Assembly: GCA_017439425.1 (NCBI GenBank)
Contig: JAFSJE010000048.1
Coordinates: 1-64,000, forward strand
Direction of reading: 5' to 3'
DNA length: 64,000 bases
From: Oscillospiraceae bacterium
GTDB lineage: Bacteria > Bacillota > Clostridia > Oscillospirales > Oscillospiraceae
Numbering within the stretch: the stretch's first letter is position 1; each line of letters starts with the position of its first letter. Below, piece after piece: positions 1 to 8,837 of the stretch. A program made the translations under genes and the position numbers. A model generated the notes under the pieces. It saw only the letters and a list, made by a program, of their open reading frames with translations, searched no databases and was not told where the DNA came from.

Positions 1-162
1 TCGTCTGCCTCCTGTGTATTATTCTGTCCTTAAATTTCCGGAACGTTTCGGAACGTTCCGAGCCTTTCCAGAACACTTTGCACACATTTTAGACGATGAT
101 GCCGCTTTTGCATAGGGTACCACTTATTTAGCGATTACAAACAAATCAAGCCTTCTACTAAA

Positions 163-204
163 CGAAAAAGCGGTATTCCCTCAATGGGAATACCGCATTT
201 TTTA
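163..204 (-). terminator. Intrinsic terminator, bidirectional
   Basis: An 11-bp perfect stem (170-180 with 186-196) has a 5-base loop. A-runs and T-runs flank it on both sides, so it can end the leftward dehydrogenase transcript and also any rightward one. The rest of 1-216 shows no gene; it holds a short GGAACGTTCC-type palindrome near 46-58 of unknown role. Confidence 0.85.
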
Positions 205-216
205 TTCTTGATTATT

Positions 217-1371
217 TCACAGACAAGCTCTGAGAATCTCGGCGACGTCGTCCTTATCGAGAGGGACGAAGGCGTTTTTCAGCGACGGGGCGGCGTTTGC
301 GGCCATAAGGTCGATTTTTTCATCGCCGATGCCGACCTCACCGAGCGTGCGGGGAAGTCCCAGCACATCGAAGAAAAACTCCTCGGTCTTCGCAATCGCA
401 GCCTCGGCGACCGCCATATCGTCGCCAGCTAAATCCCAGACGTTCCTGCCGTACTCGGCAAGCTTCCACGCTGTTGCCTCGGAGAGAATGTGCCGCATCC
501 AGCGCGGGATTATTATCGCAAGCCCTTCGCCGTGGGTGACGTCGTAGTATGCGCTCAGCTCGTGCTCGATCGGATGACAGCACCAGCCGACCTCAGCGCC
601 GACCTTGGCGATGCCGTTTATCGCGTTCGTCGAAGCCCACATGAGATTCGCGCGCGCCTCGTAGTTATCGGGCTCGGCGAGAGCGACCGGGCCGTATTTT
701 ATGCAGGTTTTGAGAATCGCCTCGGAAAAGCGGGAGGAGAGGTAGCTGTCGCGGATGGGCGAGAAGTAGTTTTCAAAGGTGTGACTGATCATATCCGCCG
801 TACCCGCCGCCGTCTGACGGCGCGAGACCGTAAACGTGTAGGTCGGGTCGCAGATGGACATCTTCGGCTTCAGCAGATCGGAGGACATCGAAGCCTTTTT
901 GCCGCGCCCGAGATCGCTGAGCACCGCGTTTTTGTTCATCTCGGAGCCGGTCGCGGAGAGTGTCAGCACGGTGTAGACGGGCTTTGCCGCCCTGATTTTC
1001 GATGAATCTTCAATTAAGTCCCACACGTCGCCGTCGTAGCACACGCCCGCGGCTATGGATTTAGCGGTGTCGATAACGCTGCCGCCGCCGATGGCGAGGA
1101 GCATATCGATATCGTTCGCGCGGCAAAGCTCTATGCCCTCGCGGGCCTTCTCAACGCGCGGGTTCGGCTCAACTCCGCCCATCTCAAAAACCTCAAGCCC
1201 CGCACCGCCGAGAATCGCCATCGCCTCATCGTAAATGCCGAGCTTTTTGATACTGCCTCCGCCGTAGACGAGAAGCACGCGCTTGCCGCTCTCAGAAAGC
1301 TCTGCGAGGTGACTTATCTGACCATTGCCGAACCATATCTTCGTTGGAACGTAGTAATTGAAGTTATTCAT
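217..1371 (-). CDS. Iron-containing alcohol dehydrogenase (YqhD/BdhA-like)
   Basis: Predicted NAD(P)H-dependent, metal-dependent reductase of aldehydes or oxidation of alcohols, cytoplasmic, 384 aa, the usual length for the family. The GGGSVIDTAK dinucleotide-binding motif lies at about residues 95-104. The four metal ligands of the family are visible as Asp193, His197, His266 and His280, almost the same spacing as in E. coli YqhD and clostridial butanol dehydrogenases. It starts 3 bases after the stop of the symporter gene and shares its glycine-riboswitch leader, so it is the second gene of that operon. The physiological substrate cannot be told from sequence; pairing with an amino-acid symporter is unusual and suggests a role linked to glycine or alanine use. 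Confidence 0.93.
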   Translation of the reverse strand: MNNFNYYVPTKIWFGNGQISHLAELSESGKRVLLVYGGGSIKKLGIYDEAMAILGGAGLEVFEMGGVEPNPRVEKAREGIELCRANDIDMLLAIGGGSVIDTAKSIAAGVCYDGDVWDLIEDSSKIRAAKPVYTVLTLSATGSEMNKNAVLSDLGRGKKASMSSDLLKPKMSICDPTYTFTVSRRQTAAGTADMISHTFENYFSPIRDSYLSSRFSEAILKTCIKYGPVALAEPDNYEARANLMWASTNAINGIAKVGAEVGWCCHPIEHELSAYYDVTHGEGLAIIIPRWMRHILSEATAWKLAEYGRNVWDLAGDDMAVAEAAIAKTEEFFFDVLGLPRTLGEVGIGDEKIDLMAANAAPSLKNAFVPLDKDDVAEILRACL

Positions 1372-1374
1372 AGA

Positions 1375-2883
1375 TTACTGATCCTTTCGCTTTTCCATTT
1401 CCCTTTGAATGTCGTCAAAATGCGAGTACATCGGGGTGAGGTGCGGGTTTTTGCGTGTAATCTTGCGGTCTGTGTAGTTTTTCGTGACCTTCACGACGAG
1501 CCATGAGAGGCTAATTACGCCGATGAGGTTTGGAATCGCCATAAGTCCGTTCATCGTGTCGGAGATGTCGATGGCGAGCGAAGCGTCGATGGTGGCGGAG
1601 ACCATTATCATCGCGAGGAAGAGAATTTTATAGACGATGGTCGACTTCGTGCCGAAGAGGTACTCCCAGGACTTTGTGCCGTAGTAGCTCCAGCCGAGGA
1701 TGGTGGTGAACGCGAAGAGGCAGACGGCGACTGCAATGAATATACCGCCGAAGGGGCCGAACGCCTTGGTGAACGCCTCGGTCGCAAGTCCGAGCTTCGT
1801 AACGCCGGAGACCGACGCGCCGGTGGTCATATCGACGACCCCGCTTGTGAGAATAACGAGCGCGGTGCAGGTACAGACGAGAATCGTGTCCGCAAAGACC
1901 TCAAAAATGCCCCAGAGACCCTGCACCACCGGTTCCTTGACGTTGGAGGCGGAGTGAACCATAACAGACGAGCCGAGACCGGCCTCGTTGGAGAATACGC
2001 CGCGCTTGAAGCCCCAGGTCATCGCCTGAGCGATGACGGCGCCGCCGATACCGCCCGCCGCCGACTTGAAGTTGAACGCTCCGGCGAAGATAGCGCCGAA
2101 GGCGGGGAGGATATTCTGATAGTTCATGATGATTATAATTATCGAGCCGAGCATGTAGAAGAGCGCCATGAACGGCACTATGCGCTCATTCGTGGTCGCT
2201 ATGCGCTTTAGTCCGCCGATGATGACGAGCGCGGCAAATACGAGCACGACCGCGCCGACTATAAGCGCAAGAGTGCCGGAGGGAACGGAGGGGACGAGAG
2301 TCGTTATGCTCTCGGAGATTGATACGAACTGACCCATATTGCCGATACCGAAGGAGGCGAGGGTCGCAAATACAGAAAACAGCACCGCGAGAACGGGACC
2401 GGCGACCTTGCCGTACTTCATGCTGCCCACGCCGTCGCGCAGGTAGTACATCGCGCCGCCAGACCATTCGCCCTTCTCGTTGCGGCGGCGGAAGTAAATG
2501 CCGAGGAGGTTTTCGGAGTAGTTCGTCATCATGCCGACTATCGCGGCTATCCACATCCAGAAGATAGAGCCGGGGCCGCCCATCGTGATAGCGTATGCAA
2601 CGCCGGCGATGTTGCCGGTGCCGATGGTCGCGGAGAGGGCGGTGCAGAGCGCCTGAAACTGCGAAATGCTCTGCTTGTCGGCGCTTTTTGTGATGTGCTT
2701 GTTCTTAAACATCGCGCCGATGGTGGTTTTCCACATATGTCCGAAGCGCGTAAACTGGAAAAACTTCGTCAGCACAGTCATAAGCACGCCGGTGCCGATG
2801 AGCAGAACGAGCGCCGGAACGCCCCATACAACTGAGTTCACCGCGCTGTTAATGTCCGCGATGATTTTTGCAAAATCGGTCAT
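1375..2883 (-). CDS. Sodium:alanine/glycine symporter (AGCS family)
   Basis: Membrane carrier of 502 aa importing glycine or D/L-alanine with Na+. Around ten to eleven hydrophobic segments are visible. The family stretch near residues 80-100 (TALSATIGTGNIAGVAYAI) and the segment FSNEAGLGSSVMVHSASN near 295-312 are typical of AGCS (AlsT/DagA) carriers. Transcription passes through a tandem glycine riboswitch with a terminator just upstream of the start codon, which favours glycine as the substrate. The iron alcohol dehydrogenase follows in the same operon. Confidence 0.93.
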   Translation of the reverse strand: MTDFAKIIADINSAVNSVVWGVPALVLLIGTGVLMTVLTKFFQFTRFGHMWKTTIGAMFKNKHITKSADKQSISQFQALCTALSATIGTGNIAGVAYAITMGGPGSIFWMWIAAIVGMMTNYSENLLGIYFRRRNEKGEWSGGAMYYLRDGVGSMKYGKVAGPVLAVLFSVFATLASFGIGNMGQFVSISESITTLVPSVPSGTLALIVGAVVLVFAALVIIGGLKRIATTNERIVPFMALFYMLGSIIIIIMNYQNILPAFGAIFAGAFNFKSAAGGIGGAVIAQAMTWGFKRGVFSNEAGLGSSVMVHSASNVKEPVVQGLWGIFEVFADTILVCTCTALVILTSGVVDMTTGASVSGVTKLGLATEAFTKAFGPFGGIFIAVAVCLFAFTTILGWSYYGTKSWEYLFGTKSTIVYKILFLAMIMVSATIDASLAIDISDTMNGLMAIPNLIGVISLSWLVVKVTKNYTDRKITRKNPHLTPMYSHFDDIQREMEKRKDQ

Positions 2884-2900
2884 AAAATCAGCCCTTTACT

Positions 2901-2934
2901 GAGAAAATGGGAGCCGCCAAAGACGCAGCTCCCC
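2901..2934 (-). terminator. Expression-platform terminator of the glycine riboswitch
   Basis: On the minus strand a 9-bp GC-rich stem (2925-2933 with 2909-2917) is followed by a U-rich run (2901-2908). It lies between the second glycine aptamer and the symporter start at 2883, the position expected for a riboswitch-controlled terminator. Confidence 0.75.
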
Positions 2935-2954
2935 AAAAAGACGATTATAGACCG

Positions 2955-3130
2955 ATAGAAAGGTAAACCGGCTCTGTCCTTTTGCCTGAGAGATTAGCGG
3001 AGTGTCCGCCTTGCACCTTCGGCACCCGCAAAGCGCGGGCTTCTCCAGAGTGTCATCCGCCGGCAGTCCCTTTTACCTGAGAGTTTTGCTCCTTCGGTCA
3101 CCGCAAACCGGTGTTTCCTGCAAGCTTCAC
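2955..3130 (-). promoter_or_regulatory. Tandem glycine riboswitch (gcvT motif)
   Basis: Read on the minus strand there are two consecutive aptamers. Each carries the conserved 3' element CTCTCAGG-AAAAGGGAC or CTCTCAGGCAAAAGGACAG, preceded by CCGAAGGAGCAA or CCGAAGGTGCAA. The first aptamer spans about 3062-3130, the second about 2960-3060. In known examples glycine binding to the tandem aptamers lets transcription pass a downstream terminator or frees the ribosome site. Here a terminator at 2901-2934 is the likely platform and the regulated genes are the AGCS symporter and the iron alcohol dehydrogenase. Consensus elements are clear; cooperative binding is not something the sequence can show. 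Confidence 0.93.
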
Positions 3131-3367
3131 ATGACTTTACTATATTACACTATTCTCAAACGCTTGTCAAGGATTTAAAGCGCTAAAGTTTAAGGCAATA
3201 CCGCATAATTCATGTGTGCGGATTGCGAAGTCAGATTTTTTGTCAGATTGGCTGAAAACCGCAAGGAAATACTTTGTGTATTTCCGAGGATTTTCGGACA
3301 ATATGACGGAATAATATGCAAGCAAGTCGCGCGCACCGAATTGTGCGGTCTTGCCTTATGTCATCGG

Positions 3368-3396
3368 TTGCGCTTTTCGGATAAATCTGCTATTAT
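3368..3396 (+). promoter_or_regulatory. Promoter of the hybrid histidine kinase gene
   Basis: TTGCGC (3368-3373), 17-base spacer ending in TGC (extended -10), TATTAT (3391-3396). The predicted start of transcription, about 3403, lies too close to the ATG at 3411 to give it a ribosome site, supporting the GTG start at 3429. Nothing else was recognised between the riboswitch (3130) and this promoter. Confidence 0.6.
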
Positions 3397-3428
3397 ATTG
3401 TAAATAGTGTATGCGAGGGGGAAACGCT

Positions 3429-5900
3429 GTGTTCTCGAAGCGGTTTGAGATAAACGATTCTACGCTCTCCGTAATCGAGGAGCTGGGAAACCACATGCCC
3501 GGCGGCTTTTTTATCTACAAGGCCGGTGGTGATGAGGAGATCATCTACGCCAACAGGGCCGTGTTTGATATCTACGGCTGCGCAGATATCGGAGAGTTTC
3601 GCGCGCTCGCGGGCGGCTCCTTCCGTGGTATGGTGCATCCGGAGGACTACGAGAGAGTCGACGCGGATATCGTAAAGTGCCTCAAGGAGAGCGAAAACGA
3701 CCTCGATTACGTCGAGTACCGTATTCTCCGCCGCGATGGGCAGGTGCGCTGGGTCGAGGACTTCGGTCACTACACAGAAACGGATAACTATGGCGGCGTT
3801 TTCTACGTCTTTGTCTCAGATGTCACGGAAAAGCACCTCGCACAGCAGAAAGCCGAGCGCATTATGGAGGAGGAGCTTCTCCGAGAGCAGCGCCACCGCG
3901 AGGAGCAGGACAAGATGATAACCGCGATGGCGTCCGACTACCGCGCGGTCTATCACGTCGACCTCGACCGCGACGACGGAGTGTGCTACCGCGCCGATCA
4001 GAACGACCCGTATCAGACGCCGGAGGGCGTGCATTTCTGTTTTTCCGAGCGATTTCAGTATTACGCCGAAAACTTTGTCGATGAGAAGTACCGCGAGGGT
4101 TTCCTGAAATTCATCGAGCCGGATTCGATACGCGAGGCGCTCTCGACCGAGGCGATAATCGCATATCGCTACCTCGCGCGCAGAGAAGACCGCGAGTACT
4201 ACGAAATGCTGCGTATGGCGGGCGTGCGCCACGCCGAGGACAGAGACGACCATATTGTCCACGCCGTAGGCCTCGGCTTTACGGTCATAGACTCCGAAAT
4301 GCGCGACACAATGGCGAAAAACCGCGCGATAATGGACGCGCTCGCTGTCGCGGAGGAGGCAAACGCCGCAAAGACCGCGTTCCTCTCGAGCATGAGCCAT
4401 GAGATACGCACGCCGATGAACGCCATAATCGGACTCAACAATCTCGCCCTCAAGGACGAAACGCTCCGGCCCGAAACGAGGGAATACCTCGAGAAGATAG
4501 GCGGCAGCGCGCGCCATCTTCTGAGCCTTATAAACGATATCCTTGATATGAGCCGCATTGAATCCGGCCGCCTCACGCTGCGCAAGGAGGAGTTTTCCTT
4601 CTCCGGCATGATGGAGGAGCTGAACACGATGGTGATGAGTCAGTGCCGCGACAAGGGTCTCTCCTTCGAGTGCCGCATCAAGGGCCACGTCGACGATTAC
4701 TACATCGGGGACGATATGAAGCTCAAGCAGGTGCTGATAAATATCCTCTCAAACGCGGTAAAGTTCACAAACGCCCCCGGCTCGGTCACGATGACTGTCG
4801 AAAAAACCGCCGCCTTCGGCGATCAGTCGACTCTGCGCTTCTCCGTCAAGGACACGGGAATCGGCATGGACAAGGCGTTCATTCCAAAGATTTTTGACTC
4901 CTTCTCGCAGGAGGACAGCCGAAGAAGCAACAAATACGGCTCCACCGGTCTCGGCATGGCTATCACAAAGAGCATCGTCGAGATGATGAACGGCTCGATA
5001 ACGGTCGAATCGGAAAAGGGCGTCGGCTCTGAGTTTACTGTTTTCGTAACGCTCAAAAACTGCGACCATGAAATATACCACGAATCTGTCATCGACCCCG
5101 CGGATATCCGCGTTCTCGTTGTGGACGACGATCCGATAGCCGCCGAGCACGCGAGGCTCATTCTCGACGAGGTCGGCATTCACGCCGACACCTGCGGAAA
5201 GGGCGGGGACGCGCTCAGCATGATCGGCGTCAAGGGTGCGAAGCACGAGGGATATAACCTCGTCATCATCGACTGGAGGATGCCGGAGATGAACGGCGTA
5301 GAGCTTGTGCGGCGCATACGCGAAAAGCACCCGAAGGAGGAGATCGCCCTCATTCTCGTGAGCTTTAATTACGATGACATCATAGAGGAGGGGGCGGGCG
5401 CGGGAGCCGACGGTTTCCTCTCGAAGCCGCTCTTTACAAACAGCATTCTCGATGAGTTCGAGCGTATTGCCCGGCGCAACGGCATGGGCGTTCTGAAGGA
5501 GAAGCGCCTCGCCGACCTCAGGGGCAGGCATATTCTTATTGCCGAGGATATCCTCATAAACGCCGAAATACTCACAGAGCTGCTTGAAATACGCGAAATC
5601 ACCGTTGACCATGCGGAAAACGGCAGAATTGCCTTTGAAATGTTCCGCGACAGTGCCGAGGGGACGTATGACGCGGTGCTGATGGATATCCGTATGCCGG
5701 AGATGGACGGCCTTGAGGCGACGGCGGCGATACGCGCCCTTCCGCGCAGGGACGCGAAGAGCGTTCCGATAATCGCGATGACGGCGAACGCCTTCGACGA
5801 GGACGTTCAGCTCTCGCTGCAGGCGGGCATGAACGCGCACCTCTCAAAGCCCATCGAGCCGGATAAGATCTACTCTACGCTTGAAGAGCTGATAAGATGA
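3429..5900 (+). CDS. Hybrid sensor histidine kinase with PAS domain and two receiver domains
   Basis: Signal-transduction kinase of 823 aa with no clear membrane segment, so probably cytosolic. Order of domains: a PAS_3-type fold at about residues 20-135 (ends VFVSDVTEK), a PAS-like region at about 165-300, HisKA with His324 in SMSHEIRTPMN, HATPase with NAVKF, DTGIGM and GLGMAI boxes, a first receiver (VVDDDP; phospho-acceptor Asp615 in IDWRMPEMNG) and a second receiver (Asp753 in LMDIRMPEMDG). A GTG start is chosen because GAGGGGG lies 9 bases upstream; an in-frame ATG at 3411 lacks a ribosome site. The stop overlaps the next gene by 4 bases (ATGA). No output domain or histidine phosphotransfer domain is present, so a separate partner is expected elsewhere. 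Confidence 0.93.
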   Translation: MFSKRFEINDSTLSVIEELGNHMPGGFFIYKAGGDEEIIYANRAVFDIYGCADIGEFRALAGGSFRGMVHPEDYERVDADIVKCLKESENDLDYVEYRILRRDGQVRWVEDFGHYTETDNYGGVFYVFVSDVTEKHLAQQKAERIMEEELLREQRHREEQDKMITAMASDYRAVYHVDLDRDDGVCYRADQNDPYQTPEGVHFCFSERFQYYAENFVDEKYREGFLKFIEPDSIREALSTEAIIAYRYLARREDREYYEMLRMAGVRHAEDRDDHIVHAVGLGFTVIDSEMRDTMAKNRAIMDALAVAEEANAAKTAFLSSMSHEIRTPMNAIIGLNNLALKDETLRPETREYLEKIGGSARHLLSLINDILDMSRIESGRLTLRKEEFSFSGMMEELNTMVMSQCRDKGLSFECRIKGHVDDYYIGDDMKLKQVLINILSNAVKFTNAPGSVTMTVEKTAAFGDQSTLRFSVKDTGIGMDKAFIPKIFDSFSQEDSRRSNKYGSTGLGMAITKSIVEMMNGSITVESEKGVGSEFTVFVTLKNCDHEIYHESVIDPADIRVLVVDDDPIAAEHARLILDEVGIHADTCGKGGDALSMIGVKGAKHEGYNLVIIDWRMPEMNGVELVRRIREKHPKEEIALILVSFNYDDIIEEGAGAGADGFLSKPLFTNSILDEFERIARRNGMGVLKEKRLADLRGRHILIAEDILINAEILTELLEIREITVDHAENGRIAFEMFRDSAEGTYDAVLMDIRMPEMDGLEATAAIRALPRRDAKSVPIIAMTANAFDEDVQLSLQAGMNAHLSKPIEPDKIYSTLEELIR

Positions 5901-7126
5901 AGACGCGCGAGGGCCTGACGGATATCTACATATCCATACTTTTTTCGGCGTACATTCTCATTTTCGCGCCGTACACGATGATAGCCGAGGTGAAATTCGC
6001 TGCGTTTCTCATTCTCAGCGGCGCTTATCTCATCGGAATTGCGATACTGAGCGTGCGGGAGCGCAGCTTTCCCGCGCCGAAGCCGCTCGTTATTCTCGTT
6101 GCGGGGTATTTTCTCGCGACTGTTATCTCGGCGCTCCTCTCGCCCTACGACTACAACGCCTTTATCGGTGCGAGCCGCTATGACGGGGTGCTGACCCAGC
6201 TCATTTACTGCCTGACGTTTCTCTCGGTCGCCGCGTTTGGAAGGCTCAGAGAGAAGCATATTTACATACTCGGCGCGGCGATGACGCTTTTCTGCGCGCT
6301 GTCTGTCACGCAGTTTCTCGGTCTCGATATCCTCCGGCTGTACCCGGAGGGAATGACCTACCTCGACGGCAACGTGCGCTACTCCGGTGAGTACTTCGGC
6401 ACGCTCGGCAACGCGGATTTCTCGTCGGTACTGCTCAGCGTGAGCGCGGCGGTCTTTCTCACGGCGATAGTGCGGAAGAAAAAGCTTCTGCTAATTATCC
6501 CGCTTGCGCTGTCTCTCTTGTGCCTCGCGTGGGCGCATGTCGCGGAGGGGATAGTGGGCTTTATCGGCGCAGTCGCGATTATGGCGCCGCTCTCGCTCGG
6601 AAAACGAGGGAAATGGCTTGCCTTCCTTGAGCTTGCGCTCGCGCTTGCGGGGCTTGCTCTTGTCTATTTTATCGACCTCGGCGGCTCTCTCGGGGAGCTT
6701 CACGAAATACTCCACGGCAGGGTAGAGGACACCTTCGGCTCGGGCAGGATAGGAATATGGCGCGCCGTTCTCGGTGAAATACCGAAGCACCCGCTGTTCG
6801 GCGGCGGTCCGGATTCGATGATCGAGTGGGACATCGAGCCGTTCTCCCGCGTTGTCGGCGGCAAGACGATCTACCGCTACATCGACTGCGCGCACAATGA
6901 GTATCTGAACCTCCTCGCGCAGGAGGGGATTTTCGCCTTCCTGAGCGCCCTTGGCGTACTTGTCCTCGCCGTATGGAGTGCGGTAAAAAAGGGCAACAGA
7001 ATCGCCCTTGCGGGCGCTGTCAGCTATATGCTCTGCGCCTTTTTCGGCATTTCGATGTACATAATTACGCCCGTTTTCCTCGCGTTTCTCGCACTCTCCA
7101 TGAATAATAAAAGCTCTGAGGAGTAG
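5897..7126 (+). CDS. O-antigen ligase / Wzy-like polymerase family membrane protein
   Basis: Polytopic membrane protein of 409 aa with about eleven to twelve hydrophobic segments and one large outside loop near residues 255-335 containing RIGIWRAVL and FGGGPDS, features of the O-antigen ligase/Wzy superfamily that transfers or polymerises lipid-linked glycans. It is translationally coupled to the histidine kinase (ATGA overlap), an odd pairing that suggests the kinase and a surface-glycan enzyme are co-expressed. Its acceptor and donor glycans are unknown. A second member of the family lies at 27149-28546. Confidence 0.8.
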   Translation: MKTREGLTDIYISILFSAYILIFAPYTMIAEVKFAAFLILSGAYLIGIAILSVRERSFPAPKPLVILVAGYFLATVISALLSPYDYNAFIGASRYDGVLTQLIYCLTFLSVAAFGRLREKHIYILGAAMTLFCALSVTQFLGLDILRLYPEGMTYLDGNVRYSGEYFGTLGNADFSSVLLSVSAAVFLTAIVRKKKLLLIIPLALSLLCLAWAHVAEGIVGFIGAVAIMAPLSLGKRGKWLAFLELALALAGLALVYFIDLGGSLGELHEILHGRVEDTFGSGRIGIWRAVLGEIPKHPLFGGGPDSMIEWDIEPFSRVVGGKTIYRYIDCAHNEYLNLLAQEGIFAFLSALGVLVLAVWSAVKKGNRIALAGAVSYMLCAFFGISMYIITPVFLAFLALSMNNKSSEE

Positions 7127-7139
7127 CCCTCAGAGCTTT
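7110..7139. terminator. Bidirectional terminator overlapping two stop codons
   Basis: A 12-bp perfect stem, AAAGCTCTGAGG (7110-7121) with its complement at 7128-7139, lies over the stop codons of the convergent O-antigen-ligase-like gene (7124-7126) and GH13 gene (7130-7132). Confidence 0.8.
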
Positions 7140-8404
7140 AATATTATCGGCTTTCCTTCGCACCTGAGCTTTCCGCCGGAGATTAATACGCTCTCGCCGG
7201 AGATGAGGTTTTCATATTCTCCGTCCGGTACGGATACCGGAATTTCGCCCTTTTCGCACTTCAGCGGGAAGACTCCGAGCTTTACGCTCCCGCCGCGGCG
7301 GTACATAACCGCCGTATCTCCGAATGCTGAGGCGGTGAAGCTGTCGGATGGCTCAAGCGCGGTCTTTTTGATATCATAAAGGCGGCGCATAAGCGGGGAG
7401 AGGTCAATGCCGGTGTCAAAGTCTATCGTATCCTTGTCAAACAGCGCCGGAAGGTGGTTGACGGCATTCTCCTGACCCGCGTAGAGAAGGGTCGCGCCCT
7501 TAATGAAGTACGTCATCGCGGTGAACGATTCGAGGCGGTCAATTTCGGGGACTCTTGACGCTATTCTCGGCTGGTCGTGATTCTCCAGAAAGCGGAGCTT
7601 GTTGTATCGCGCGGGATAGGCGAAGTCCTGAAAGCTTACGAGCTCCATATATGTCGAGAGCGGCGCAGTCCCCGCGAGATAAGCGTCGAACGCCTCGCGC
7701 ACGTCGTACTCATACTCAATATCGAACGCCTCGAAGAGCTCGGAGTCCTTCGCGCTGTACATTCCGACAGATCGGCAGTAGTCGCCGAACGAGCGGTGAA
7801 CGCTCTCGGCAAGCCATATACACCCGGGGCGCACGTTTTCAACTGTCCCTCGCGCCTCTTTCCAGAACTCCACCGGTACGAACGAGGCGACGTCGCAGCG
7901 GAAACCGTCCACATACTGCGCCCAATAGCAGAGTGACTCGATCTGATAGTCCCAAAGCGCACTGTTCGTGTAGTCCAGGTCTATGATGTCCGTCCAGTCG
8001 CCGACGTGGTTGCCGGGTCGGCCGTCCGGGCGCTTGTAGAAGAACTCCGGGTGCGTTTTCCACAGAACTGAGTCCGGCGAGGTGTGGTTGTACACGACGT
8101 CGATAATTATCTTCATGCCCATATCGTGAACGGCGCGGCACAGCGCCCTGAAATCCTCAAGCGTGCCGTACTCAGGGTTAACGGCGCGGTAATCCATGTT
8201 CGCGTAGGGACTGCCGAGCGTGCCTTTTCGGGCGGCGACGCCGATTGGATGAATCGGCATGAGCCATATTATATCTGTGCCGAGGCTCTTTATGCGCCCT
8301 AAATCGGGGATAAGGGCGCGGAACGTGCCCTCGGGCGTGTGATTGCGCACATAGACGGAGTAGATTACCGCCCTTTGAAGCTCAATATCGGTGTTATTTG
8401 CCAT
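7130..8404 (-). CDS. GH13 alpha-amylase family glycoside hydrolase
   Basis: Cytoplasmic alpha-glucan or oligosaccharide hydrolase/transferase, 424 aa, no signal peptide. GH13 regions are seen: DVVYNHTS (about 102-109), GFRCDVAS with nucleophile Asp171, IWLAES with acid/base Glu200, and ENHD with transition-state stabiliser Asp277. A C-terminal beta domain follows. The start at 8404 is chosen because GAGG sits about 9 bases upstream inside the previous gene; a longer reading from 8479 would add 25 unlikely residues. It overlaps the upstream HExxH gene by 11 bases and is the last gene of a five-gene operon. The exact substrate (trehalose, sucrose or maltodextrin type) cannot be set. Confidence 0.9.
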   Translation of the reverse strand: MANNTDIELQRAVIYSVYVRNHTPEGTFRALIPDLGRIKSLGTDIIWLMPIHPIGVAARKGTLGSPYANMDYRAVNPEYGTLEDFRALCRAVHDMGMKIIIDVVYNHTSPDSVLWKTHPEFFYKRPDGRPGNHVGDWTDIIDLDYTNSALWDYQIESLCYWAQYVDGFRCDVASFVPVEFWKEARGTVENVRPGCIWLAESVHRSFGDYCRSVGMYSAKDSELFEAFDIEYEYDVREAFDAYLAGTAPLSTYMELVSFQDFAYPARYNKLRFLENHDQPRIASRVPEIDRLESFTAMTYFIKGATLLYAGQENAVNHLPALFDKDTIDFDTGIDLSPLMRRLYDIKKTALEPSDSFTASAFGDTAVMYRRGGSVKLGVFPLKCEKGEIPVSVPDGEYENLISGESVLISGGKLRCEGKPIILKL

Positions 8405-8837
8405 CTTTCTGACCTCTTTGCCAAGTAATAAACTCCGTTCCGAGCTCGGTCGCCTGCCTCTCAAACCAGACGCTGTCATACGGCGTTTTCGGGCGCTTTC
8501 CGAAAAGGCGCATCACGTTGCGCGCGTGAAAGCGCACGGAGGAGGGGATGGAGACGAGAAACGGCATCAAGAGACCGAAGTAGCAGTTCTGAATGCTGTG
8601 CCCGAACTCATGATTTTTGATGTGCTCGGAGTCGGTGCGGTCTTTGATGAACACGGGGCCGAGGCTTGCGCCTCCCCAGCGCCTGCCGGCCTCGAAGTAC
8701 CACGCGTAGCCCCAGCGGTGCGGCTTATGCCCGGTGATGAGCATGATGAGCGCGACGAGAAGCCCCGCGGTTGTGGTCAGAAGCCCCCAGGTGAAGCTGA
8801 GGGCATAGTATTTGCCTTTGGATATGCGAGGGTTCAT
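8394..8837 (-). CDS. Small membrane protein with HExxH zinc-peptidase-like motif
   Basis: Not recognised as a named family. The 147-aa product has a hydrophobic segment at about 11-35, an HEFGH motif at residues 76-80 of the HExxH zinc-ligand type, a second hydrophobic stretch at about 85-99, and a charged C-terminus. HExxH next to a membrane segment resembles minimal membrane metallopeptidases, but a third zinc ligand is not obvious; Glu130-Glu134 near the C-terminus are candidates. Start ATG overlaps the stop of the phosphodiesterase gene (ATGA), indicating coupled translation. Function is unknown. Confidence 0.75.
   Translation of the reverse strand: MNPRISKGKYYALSFTWGLLTTTAGLLVALIMLITGHKPHRWGYAWYFEAGRRWGGASLGPVFIKDRTDSEHIKNHEFGHSIQNCYFGLLMPFLVSIPSSVRFHARNVMRLFGKRPKTPYDSVWFERQATELGTEFITWQRGQKDGK

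Noticed and set aside
40..75. GGAACGTTCC palindromes at the window start as an operator
   Set aside because: The inverted repeats are short, there is no adjacent promoter or gene in the window that they could serve, and the neighbouring gene is convergent to them.
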